Position numbers and translations under genes: made by a program. This document shows positions 25,379-32,007 of a stretch of DNA of 40,138 nucleotides, one piece after another. The first letter of the stretch is position 1; each line of letters opens with the position of its first letter. The DNA is taken from NCBI GenBank assembly GCA_016788525.1, contig JAEUPD010000057.1, positions 1 to 40,138 of the forward strand, read 5' to 3'. This DNA comes from Rubrivivax sp. (lineage in GTDB: Bacteria; Pseudomonadota; Gammaproteobacteria; Burkholderiales; Burkholderiaceae_C). The notes under the pieces are model-generated. The model was not told the DNA's origin, searched no databases, and saw only the letters and a list, made by a program, of their open reading frames with translations.

Positions 25379-27001
25379 ATGCGCCAGCTGAGCGCCCACG
25401 ATGCGTCGTTCCTCTACGCCGACACGCGGCACGCGAACGCCAACGTCACGCTGATCCACATCTACGACCAGCGCACGGCGCCGGGCGGCAAGGTGCGCTT
25501 CAAGAGCATCCTGCAACGCATCGAAAGCCGCATCGCGCAGCTGCCGCTGTTCCGCCAGAAGCTGCACCGCGTGCCGCTGGACCTGGACCATCCGTACTGG
25601 GTGGATGACGAGGAGTTCGACCTCGAGTACCACGTGCGGCACATCGCGCTGCCCAAGCCGGGTGACTGGCGGCAGTTCTGCATCCAGGCCTCGCGCATCC
25701 ACGCCCGGCCGCTGGACCTCTCGCGGCCGCTGTGGGAGATCCACGTCATCGAGGGGCTCGACGGCCTGCTCGACCTGCCCGAGGGCACCTTCGCCCTGCT
25801 GACCAAGACGCACCACGCCGCCATCGACGTGGAAGGCGGCAGCGAGATCACCTCGTTGCTGCACGACCTGACCGCCACCCCCCCGGTGCCGGCGCCACCG
25901 CCGCCGTGGTTCCCCGAGGCGCCACCGGGCCTGGCCCGGGTGCTGGTGCGCGGGGTGGCCCACACGGTGGCCGCGCCGGTCACGGTGGCCGGGCCGGTGG
26001 GCCGCGCGTGGCAGGCCGCCGGGCCTGCGGCGGCGGAGTTCTTCGGTGACCTGTGCAAGCCCCGGCACGCGCTGCCCGTGACACGCTTCAATGCCATCGT
26101 CTCGCCGCACCGCGTGTTCGAGACGCGCCGCTTCATGCTCGACGAGCTGAAGGCCATCCGCGCGCTGGTGCCCGACGCCACGGTCAACGATGCCGTGCTG
26201 GCGGTGTGCGGCGGGGCGCTCAGGCGGTACCTGCAAGGGCACGGCGAGCTGCCGCGCGAGAGCCTCAGCGCGATGGCGCCGTTCTATGTGCGCTGCAGCG
26301 ACGAGGCATCGCAGGCGTTGTCGTGGACGCGCGTGGACCTGGGCACCCATCTCGCCGATGCCAGGCAGCGCCTGGCGCACATCCAGGCCCAGACCTCCTC
26401 CAGCGAGGTCATTCATCGCGCCGTGGGAGCGCGCGAGCTCGTGGAGGCCGGCCATCACGTGCCGGCAGCCACGCTGGCGCTGGCCGGCAAGTGGCTGGGG
26501 GCGTGGTCGGGGGCCGGCGGGCTGGCCGGCATCAACGGGCTCGCCAGCCTGAAGCGCCGCGCGCCGCCGGCGCACTGCACCATCACCAGCGTGCCCGGGC
26601 CGCAGGAGCCGCTGTACCTGTGCGGCGCACGGATGACCTACTTCTCGGCCATCATGCCCATCAGCGACGGCAACGGCCTGGTCTTCGCCGTCACCAGCTA
26701 CGACGGGCGCCTCATCATCTCGCCCACATCGTGCCGCGAGCTGATGCCCGACCCGGCGGTGTTCGCGCAGTGCGTGCGCGACAGCTTCCAGGAGCTGCTG
26801 GCGCTGGCTCGCGAGCCGGTGGTCGCCGCCGGGCCGGAGTCGTCGAAGCCCCGGGGCAAACCGCGCCCGCAATCACGGCCCCAGCACCAGCCCCAGCCGG
26901 CGGCCACGCCGAAGGCGCCCGCGCCGCGCCGCCGCGCTACACCGGCACGGCGTCGTGCGTCGCCAGCCGGTAGGCGCTCCCCCACCAGCCCTGTGGGCTG
27001 A
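25379..27001 (+). CDS. Wax ester synthase / diacylglycerol acyltransferase (WS/DGAT)
   Basis: The enzyme esterifies fatty acyl-CoA with long-chain alcohol or diacylglycerol to make wax esters or triacylglycerol at the membrane. The 540-residue protein has the family start RQLSAHDASFLYADT, PLDLSRPLWEIHVIEGL at 111-127, and the catalytic motif HHAAIDV at 145-151. The canonical last residue of HHxxxDG is Gly; here it is Val, followed by EGG. PDATVNDAVLAVCGGALRRY and the SVPGPQEPLYLCGARM region are also conserved. The last 60 or so residues are a Pro/Arg/Lys/Ala tail. ATG 25379 follows AAAGG by about 9 bases. The 3' end overlaps the converging hydrolase gene by 65 bases. Confidence 0.93.
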   Translation: MRQLSAHDASFLYADTRHANANVTLIHIYDQRTAPGGKVRFKSILQRIESRIAQLPLFRQKLHRVPLDLDHPYWVDDEEFDLEYHVRHIALPKPGDWRQFCIQASRIHARPLDLSRPLWEIHVIEGLDGLLDLPEGTFALLTKTHHAAIDVEGGSEITSLLHDLTATPPVPAPPPPWFPEAPPGLARVLVRGVAHTVAAPVTVAGPVGRAWQAAGPAAAEFFGDLCKPRHALPVTRFNAIVSPHRVFETRRFMLDELKAIRALVPDATVNDAVLAVCGGALRRYLQGHGELPRESLSAMAPFYVRCSDEASQALSWTRVDLGTHLADARQRLAHIQAQTSSSEVIHRAVGARELVEAGHHVPAATLALAGKWLGAWSGAGGLAGINGLASLKRRAPPAHCTITSVPGPQEPLYLCGARMTYFSAIMPISDGNGLVFAVTSYDGRLIISPTSCRELMPDPAVFAQCVRDSFQELLALAREPVVAAGPESSKPRGKPRPQSRPQHQPQPAATPKAPAPRRRATPARRRASPAGRRSPTSPVG

Positions 27002-27782
27002 ACGGCTTCCACGCGCCTTCGGGCTGCGCCAGGCGGTCGGCGACGATTGCCATCACCATCGCGTTGAAGCCCAGGCCCGTGTGGCTGCCCTGCACGCGGA
27101 TGTTCTCGTGCAGCCCGGGGTCGCCGTGGATGGTGGCTTCCTGCGGCGGCACCACGCCGTCGGAAAGCGAGTACAGGCAGCTCATCGGCACGGGCAGCGC
27201 GTGGCGCTCGCGCAGCTTCTTGGCCTTGGGCTGCATCACGTGCACGTCGGGGCCCATCGGGTGGGCGATGAGGCGGTACAGCGCCTTCACGAGGGCCGGG
27301 CTCCTGCTGCCGCCTTCGTCGACGCTGACCGGGCTGCCCAGCGTGATGACGGTGCGCACGCACTCGCCCGCCTGGTGTGCGCCGTAGAGGGCGAACACGC
27401 CGCCCAGGCTCCAGCCCACGAGGCTGACCTTGCGGCCGTGTGTGTGGTGCAGGTGGCGGATCTTCTGCTCCAGCGCCTGCGCGTGCTGGCTGCGAAAACC
27501 CACGTTGCGCCCGAAGCCCCAGGTCTGCACGAGATAGCCGCGGCTGGCGAGAAACCACTTCAGCGGCGCCAGCGTCGCCTCGTCGGCCATGAACCCGGGC
27601 AGAAGCAGCACGGGGTGGCCGTCGCCCTTGGGCGCCATCTGCAGCGCGGGCACGGTCCACGGCAGCACGGCCATCTCGAGCAGCGCGCGCCATTCGGTGA
27701 GCTGGTGCAGCAGGTGGGGTTCGCCTTCGTGGGCGTGGCGGCGGGCCATAGGGGCGCGAAGGGTTGCGATGACGCGGATCAT
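26937..27782 (-). CDS. Alpha/beta hydrolase, lipase-like
   Basis: The 281-residue protein has an alpha/beta-hydrolase core. HPVLLLPGFMADEATL carries the oxyanion loop, VSLVGWSLGGVFALYGA has the nucleophile-elbow Ser, CLYSLSDGVVPPQEA likely carries the acid Asp, and GSHTGLGFNAM has the catalytic His. It resembles lipase/esterase and PHA-related hydrolases, with the substrate undetermined. Facing a WS/DGAT gene, a role in ester turnover is plausible. Two starts are possible: 27782 (MIRVIATLRA) and 27749 (MARRHAHEGE). A promoter-like pair lies at 27812-27840. Its last 65 bases are antisense to the WS/DGAT tail codons. Confidence 0.87.
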   Translation of the reverse strand: MIRVIATLRAPMARRHAHEGEPHLLHQLTEWRALLEMAVLPWTVPALQMAPKGDGHPVLLLPGFMADEATLAPLKWFLASRGYLVQTWGFGRNVGFRSQHAQALEQKIRHLHHTHGRKVSLVGWSLGGVFALYGAHQAGECVRTVITLGSPVSVDEGGSRSPALVKALYRLIAHPMGPDVHVMQPKAKKLRERHALPVPMSCLYSLSDGVVPPQEATIHGDPGLHENIRVQGSHTGLGFNAMVMAIVADRLAQPEGAWKPFSPQGWWGSAYRLATHDAVPV

Positions 27783-27811
27783 CGCAGGCTGCGTGGGTGG
27801 GGGCTCCCCTC

Positions 27812-27840
27812 GTTATGCTGGGGTGCTTGCGCGCTGACAG
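27812..27840 (-). promoter_or_regulatory. Sigma70-like promoter for the alpha/beta hydrolase gene
   Basis: On the minus strand CTGTCA (27835-27840) and CATAAC (27812-27817) are separated by exactly 17 bases and match the -35 and -10 consensus at 4 of 6 positions each. The expected start of transcription is about 20 bases before the ATG at 27782. This is one of the few AT-leaning spots in the region. Confidence 0.4.
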
Positions 27841-27929
27841 CGCTGGGTTGGAGGGTGGGGCCGCTTCGCGCGGCATGACTCGGCAGTGCGACCGCAGCTC
27901 TTCCTGGTGGCGGTCGGCCCCAGCGGCGC

Positions 27930-28040
27930 GCCAAGGCCACCGGGGGATCGGTTCCGCTCATGTCCTTTTCCGAGTGCCCTGCTGCGCAGGTCACTCGAAT
28001 GCATCCTGACTTCGCTGAACCGATCCCCGGCGGCCTTGGC
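27930..28040 (-). repeat. Cruciform repeat unit A (type 2) of the composite element
   Basis: The outer arms 27930-27954 (starting GCCAAGGCCACCGGG) and 28017-28040 pair almost fully, with one substitution and one extra G. The central hairpin 27971-27997 is CGAGTGCCCTGC, loop TGC, GCAGGTCACTCG: a 12-bp stem with one mismatch at the seventh pair. Between arm and hairpin lie the conserved CTCATGTCCTTTTC and AATGCATCC. With unit B and the 49-bp linker it forms the inverted counterpart of the C-D pair at 34665-34942. The remaining intergenic sequence 27841-27929 shows no gene. Confidence 0.85.
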
Positions 28041-28089
28041 GGATACGCCCGTCTGAGTCCGAGCGCTCGTACGCCGAAGCGCGTGCCGG

Positions 28090-28202
28090 ATCGGGCCGAC
28101 GGGGTGCCCAGCGCAGTGAAGTAAGGGGTGCGTCCGAGTGACCAGCGAAGCTGGGCACTCGGAAGAGGACATGAACGGAGCTGGGCACCCCGTCGGCCCG
28201 AT
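28090..28202 (-). repeat. Cruciform repeat unit B (type 1) of the composite element
   Basis: The outer arms 28090-28112 (ATCGGGCCGACGGGG then TGCCCAGC) and 28180-28202 are perfectly complementary over 23 bp. The central hairpin 28135-28161 is CGAGTGACCAGC, loop GAA, GCTGGGCACTCG, again with the single mismatch at pair seven. Flanking motifs GAAGTAAGGGGTGCG and GGAAGAGGACATGA match the reverse complement of unit C. The element lies between ligB and the hydrolase gene and encodes no protein that I can recognise. Confidence 0.85.
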
Positions 28203-28250
28203 TCCGCGCCGACTTTCGAAGTGCACGACTTCCGACCGACCGATCCCTGT

Positions 28251-28271
28251 GGGCTCGCGACCCGCGAACCC
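28251..28271 (-). terminator. Hairpin downstream of ligB, possible terminator
   Basis: The hairpin GGGCTCGCG, loop ACC, CGCGAACCC (plus strand) forms nine pairs including one G-T, 13 bases after the ligB stop codon. There is no T-run on either side, so if it ends transcription it is not a classical intrinsic terminator. Confidence 0.35.
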
Positions 28272-28284
28272 GCGCCCGCCAAGA

Positions 28285-29142
28285 TCAGGCCGGCTCGAGC
28301 AAGAGCAGCCCCGAGGCCGTGTTCGAGATCGGGATGTGGTAGTTCTGGTGCGTGCGCCGCACCTTGGCCACGCCGGCCCCCTCGAGCGCGCCGCGTGCCG
28401 CCAGCCACATCACCAGCTCCACGCCCTGCGTGCCGGTCTTCTCGACGAGCTCGTGGATGCTGTAGCGCGTGGCCCAGCGCGGCTCGTGCACAAGGCTTTC
28501 CAGGAACTGCAAGTCGAAGTCCTTGTTGATGAAGCCGGCACGCTGGCCGTCGAGCTGGTGCGACAGGCCGCCGGTGCCCATGACGAGCACGCGCTCATCG
28601 CCAGGCCACGACGCCAGAGCTTCACCCACCGCCCGGCCGAGCGCGTAGCAGCGCGCCGCGCTGGCCAGCGGATACTGCACCGTGTTGATGTGGATGGGCA
28701 GCAGCTTGATGCCCCGGTCCTGCCAGTCGCGGCCGGGCCACAGCAGCGTCATCGGCACGGTCACGGCGTGATCGACCAGCATCTCCTGGCAGGTGGTGAG
28801 GTCGAAGTCGCAGCCGACGAGGTGCTCGACGACATGCCACGACAGCGGCGCGTGCCCCGTGAACGAGGGTACCGTGGGGATGCCCCAGCCCTCGTCGGCG
28901 CTGCCGTAACCGGCCGCCGCGCCCACCGCGAAGGTGGGCATCTTGTCGAGGAAGAAGTTCAGGCCGTGGTCGTTGTAGAAGACCACCACGACGCCCGGGC
29001 GCGCGTCCTGCAGCCAGCGGTGCACGGGGCCGAAGCCGTCGAAGAACGGTTTCCAGTACGGGTCGGTGTGCAGGCTCCTGGCGATCGCGCCGCCGATGGC
29101 CGGCACATGCGAGGTGGTAAGGCTGCCGAGGATGCGGGCCAT
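28285..29142 (-). CDS. ligB: Class III extradiol dioxygenase beta subunit, LigB type
   Basis: The catalytic subunit of a protocatechuate 4,5-dioxygenase-like enzyme uses Fe(II) to cleave a catecholic ring beside the hydroxyls. The 285-residue protein has iron ligands His12 in LTTSHVPAIG and His59 in FYNDHGLNFF, the catalytic His in VMGTGGLSHQLDG, and a likely Glu ligand in the C-terminal ELVEKTGTQGVELVMW region. PTVPSFTGHAPLSWHVVEHL is also typical. The substrate could be protocatechuate, gallate or a relative; sequence alone does not decide. It lies 95 bases downstream of ligA. The start at 29142 matches the family N-terminus exactly. Confidence 0.92.
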   Translation of the reverse strand: MARILGSLTTSHVPAIGGAIARSLHTDPYWKPFFDGFGPVHRWLQDARPGVVVVFYNDHGLNFFLDKMPTFAVGAAAGYGSADEGWGIPTVPSFTGHAPLSWHVVEHLVGCDFDLTTCQEMLVDHAVTVPMTLLWPGRDWQDRGIKLLPIHINTVQYPLASAARCYALGRAVGEALASWPGDERVLVMGTGGLSHQLDGQRAGFINKDFDLQFLESLVHEPRWATRYSIHELVEKTGTQGVELVMWLAARGALEGAGVAKVRRTHQNYHIPISNTASGLLLLEPA

Positions 29143-29237
29143 GCGGGGTGCTCCGGGGTCGGGTTGGGTCGGGCCGGCGGGTCGTGTCGATGCGGGGCGG
29201 ATGCAGGGCCGGGCGGGCGGTGGCCGGCGTACCGTGC

Positions 29238-29576
29238 TCAGGCCTGCGCCAGGAGCCGCGCCTTGAACTCCTCCTTGCTCAGGCCGGTCTGGGCGGCGCC
29301 CAGGTCCTGCACGTCCAGCCCGAGGATGCCGGCGAACTTGGCCAGGTAGTAGACGTTGCCGCCGGCGGCGAGCAGACCGAGCACGTTGCGCTGCGCGATC
29401 GCCTCGCACTGCTCGGCGTTCAGGCCGTAGCGCGCGCAGTAGGCGGCCTCGTCGTGGCGGAAGGCCTCGCGGTTCTCGGCCGAGTTGAACGAGAAGCACA
29501 TCTTGTTCAGCGCGTAGCCCTTCATGGCCTGCCGGCCGTCGAAGACGGTGGTGCCGGGGATCTCGGGCATGGTCAT
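29238..29576 (-). CDS. ligA: Class III extradiol dioxygenase alpha subunit, LigA type
   Basis: This small helical subunit caps the LigB active site in protocatechuate 4,5-dioxygenases. The 112-residue protein shows MKGYALNKMCFSFNSAENRE, FRHDEAAYCARYGL, and IAQRNVLGLLAAGGNVYYLA with KFAGILGLDVQDLGAAQTG following, all family signatures. ATG at 29576 (reading MTMPEI) is preceded by GGAG; a second ATG lies two codons in. It is the promoter-proximal gene of ligAB and diverges from a LysR gene 72 bases away, which is a common arrangement for a catabolic operon and its regulator. Confidence 0.93.
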   Translation of the reverse strand: MTMPEIPGTTVFDGRQAMKGYALNKMCFSFNSAENREAFRHDEAAYCARYGLNAEQCEAIAQRNVLGLLAAGGNVYYLAKFAGILGLDVQDLGAAQTGLSKEEFKARLLAQA

Positions 29577-29648
29577 GGCGTCGTGCTCCGCAGGAAGGGC
29601 GGCCGCAGTGTGGCAAAGTGGCGCGGCGCGATGAAGGGGTCGATACTC

Positions 29649-30647
29649 ATGCCACGCATGAGCGGCATCGATCGATCCCACCGCGCCGACCCGCTCGACC
29701 TCGACGGCCACCTGCTCGCGCTGCTGGTCGCGGTGGCCGAGGAAGGGTCGGTCACGCGGGCGGCCGAGCGCCTGCAGGTCACGCAGTCGGCAGTCAGCCA
29801 CGGCCTGACGCGGCTGCGCCGCATCACGTGCGACGAGCTGTTCGTCAAGAGCGGCCGCGGCATCGCGCCCACGCCGCTGGCGGGCGAGCTCGCCGCCCGC
29901 GCGCGGCGCCTGCTCGATGAGCTCGGCGCCTTCGGGCGCAGCGCCAGGTTCGATCCGGCGCGCTTCGTGCAGACCCTCACCATCGCGGCCAACGATCTGC
30001 AGCGCGACCTGCTGCTGCCGCCGCTGCTGCGCCGCCTGCGCGCTGCCGCGCCGGGCGTCACGCTGCGCATCGTGCCTTCCGATGCGCCGCAGCCGGCGCT
30101 GCTGCGCGACGAAGGCTGCCACCTCGCCATCACGCCGCGGCCGCCGCAGGGCGGTGACTTCGTGCAAAAGCGCCTGTTCGAAGACCGCTACGTCGTCTTC
30201 TTCGATGCCGCCCACGGCCGCGCGCCCGGCACCCGCGAAGCCTGGCTCGCCGCCGAGCACGTGAGCGTGCAGTACGAGTCGCGGCGCGGCCTGGACTTCG
30301 ACGAGTGGCTGCTGGCCGAGGGCGTGCAGCGCCAGGTGGTGGCCACGGTGCCGGGCATGGCAGCGCTGGCCGCACTGGTGCGTGGTGGAAGGTGGCTGGC
30401 CACCGCGCCATCGCTGTTGGCCCGGGCCTCCCTGCGCGGCCTGGGCGTCGCCGAGCTGCCGTTCACGGCGCCGCCGTTGCGCATGTACGGTGTGTGGCAC
30501 GCGCGCCACCACGATGACCCTGCGATGCGCTGGCTGCGCGACCAGCTCGACCGGGTGGTCGCCGAAGTGCGGGCCGGTGCGCCCGCCTCGGCGGGGCCGC
30601 CGCCTATGGCGCCGCGCGGTCGCCGGCCTCGTACTGGCTCGGCGTGA
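29649..30647 (+). CDS. LysR-family transcriptional regulator divergent from ligAB
   Basis: This 332-residue regulator has a winged HTH in the first 75 residues (LLVAVAEEGSVTRAAERLQV, then TQSAVSHGLTRLR). The effector-binding domain has TLTIAANDLQRDLLLPPLLR, DEGCHLAITPRPPQGGDF and YVVFFDAAHG. It resembles NodD/NahR-like LysR proteins. It probably controls ligAB, its divergent neighbour, with an aromatic acid as inducer; this is inference from position. Starts at 29631, 29649 and 29658 are possible; 29649 follows AAGGGG by 9 bases. Its 3' end overlaps the converging HicA-like gene by 44 bases. The last 25 residues are Pro/Arg/Ala-rich. Confidence 0.88.
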   Translation: MPRMSGIDRSHRADPLDLDGHLLALLVAVAEEGSVTRAAERLQVTQSAVSHGLTRLRRITCDELFVKSGRGIAPTPLAGELAARARRLLDELGAFGRSARFDPARFVQTLTIAANDLQRDLLLPPLLRRLRAAAPGVTLRIVPSDAPQPALLRDEGCHLAITPRPPQGGDFVQKRLFEDRYVVFFDAAHGRAPGTREAWLAAEHVSVQYESRRGLDFDEWLLAEGVQRQVVATVPGMAALAALVRGGRWLATAPSLLARASLRGLGVAELPFTAPPLRMYGVWHARHHDDPAMRWLRDQLDRVVAEVRAGAPASAGPPPMAPRGRRPRTGSA

Positions 30648-30894
30648 CGCCGGCGCGGGCGAGGAACTCGCGCAGGTGCAGCAGGCCCTGCTTGTCCATC
30701 GTGTTGTTGTGGTGGTGGGGGCGGTGCACGATGGTCTCGGCGCGCCCCAGCGTGGCGCGGATGCGCGCCCCCGACAGCGATTCGAGCTCGGCGCCCACGT
30801 GCTTGAGCAACGACTCGGCGTCGCGCCAGTGCAGGTTGTGCGTCGGCGGGTCCTGGAAGATCGCGCGGATCAGCTTGGCGTGGTGGCTGCTCAT
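30604..30894 (-). CDS. HicA-like protein, no HicB partner
   Basis: This 96-residue protein begins SSHHAKLIRAIFQDPPTHNL and has HWRDAESLLKHVGAELE, ARIRATLGRAETIVHRPH and LLHLREFLARAGVTPSQYE. This matches a HicA-related family often found as HxxxTLxAIF...I.W.DVE.LL...GA proteins. Canonical HicA toxins are double-stranded-RNA-binding-fold mRNA interferases with a His in GSHHxF; here the equivalent segment is not obvious, and a His cluster (HRPHHHNNT) lies further on. No HicB gene follows: downstream is the 3' end of the LysR gene, overlapping by 44 bases, and upstream is a YgiD-type gene. The toxin role is therefore doubtful. Confidence 0.7.
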   Translation of the reverse strand: MSSHHAKLIRAIFQDPPTHNLHWRDAESLLKHVGAELESLSGARIRATLGRAETIVHRPHHHNNTMDKQGLLHLREFLARAGVTPSQYEAGDRAAP

Positions 30895-30980
30895 GGCGCG
30901 CAAGATTACGCCCATGCAGCCGCGCGCGGCTTGACTTCAGGCAGGCGGCGGCGCAGTCGGGGGCTGCCCGCGCTGCGCCG

Positions 30981-31841
30981 TCATCCGGCCTGCAGCGCGG
31001 CGGCCAGACGGGGCGCGCCAGCACCGAAGGCGTAGGCGTCCATGCCAAGGTCGCCATAGGTCAGGCTGGCGTGCAGGCGCGTGGCCGGTGCCGCCCGCCC
31101 GCCGGCGCCGGCGGCCACGTACCACGGCAGCAGGTGCTCGTCGGTGGGGTGCATCAGCTCGGCGTGCGGGGCCTGGCGGCGGTAGTCGAACAGGCGCTCC
31201 CAGGCGGCCTCGGCGCCACGCTGGCTGAACCATTCGCGAAACGCCGTGCTCTCGGGGGTGGCCGGGCGCTCGACGTCGCGCTGGCCGCCGGCGAACACGC
31301 GGCGCAGGTTGTGCGTGATGCTGCCGCTGGCGACGACAAGCACGCCCTCGGCGGCCAGTGGGGCCAGCGCCTCGCCGAGCGCGAACAGCTGGGCCGGTGA
31401 CCAGTCGGGCGGCCAGGCCAGCGGCAGCACCGGCAGGTCGGCGTCTGGAAACACGTAGCGCAGCGGGGTCCAGATGCCGTGGTCCAGGCCGCCTTCGTCC
31501 ACCACATGCGCCGGCAGCCCGGCGTGGCGCAGCAGCTGCGCCACGCGCTGCGCGAGCTCGGGGGCCCCTGGGGCGTCGTAGCGCAACGTGTACAGCTTCG
31601 GGTCGAAGCCACCGAAGTCGTACACCGCGGCGTGGCGCGGCGCCGCCAGCAGCACCGGCTCGCGCGTCAGGCTGTGGGCCGAGACGGCGACGATGGCGCG
31701 TGGGCGGGCGAACTCGCGTGCCAGCACCGGGCCGAGCCGCTGCATGAAGGCGCCGGCCTCACGCGGCTCCAGCGCCGTCATCGGCGAGCCGTGGCTGATG
31801 AACAGGGGCGGCAAGGTCGCCGCTGGGTTCGTGGAACTCAT
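30981..31841 (-). CDS. YgiD/DODA-type class III extradiol ring-cleavage dioxygenase
   Basis: This 286-residue protein is of the 4,5-DOPA dioxygenase-extradiol family, which cleaves catechols using a metal centre. Conserved His residues are visible: His17 in LFISHGSPM, His56 in VAVSAHSLTR, His121 in GGLDHGIWTPLRYV, His177 in ASGSITHNLR and His231/His236 in MHPTDEHLLPW, close to the E. coli YgiD positions. The bacterial substrate is usually unknown. ATG at 31841 precedes the conserved PPLFISHGSP. It is unrelated in subgroup to LigB nearby, though both are class III. It diverges from the FtsX-type permease with a 166-base gap. Confidence 0.92.
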   Translation of the reverse strand: MSSTNPAATLPPLFISHGSPMTALEPREAGAFMQRLGPVLAREFARPRAIVAVSAHSLTREPVLLAAPRHAAVYDFGGFDPKLYTLRYDAPGAPELAQRVAQLLRHAGLPAHVVDEGGLDHGIWTPLRYVFPDADLPVLPLAWPPDWSPAQLFALGEALAPLAAEGVLVVASGSITHNLRRVFAGGQRDVERPATPESTAFREWFSQRGAEAAWERLFDYRRQAPHAELMHPTDEHLLPWYVAAGAGGRAAPATRLHASLTYGDLGMDAYAFGAGAPRLAAALQAG

Positions 31842-32007
31842 GCGTGCATTGGAGCATCGCCGGCCCGCCCGACCGTGCAAGGCGCTCGCACGCGGCATTC
31901 ATGCCGCTCGATCGGCCTGTCGTCCAACGCGCCCCGCAGGGCCATGGGAATTCGGCTACCGTGCAGGCGCACCCCTCGCAGGCGCCTTTGCGCCAACCTG
32001 GCCTGGC

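Noticed and set aside
26850-27001. Frameshift at the end of the WS/DGAT gene making the basic tail artificial
   Set aside because: The composition stays consistent with the linker after the conserved domain and no conserved C-terminal motif is missing. It is kept as a possible concern, not called.
27930-28202. CRISPR array or insertion sequence as the source of the repeats
   Set aside because: There is no regular spacer-repeat alternation and no transposase frame. The units are palindromic pairs with different arms.
28285-29616. Continuous minus-strand frame that would fuse sequence over ligA to LigB
   Set aside because: The upstream part reads ligA DNA in the wrong frame. LigB has an exact family N-terminus at 29142, so no fusion exists.
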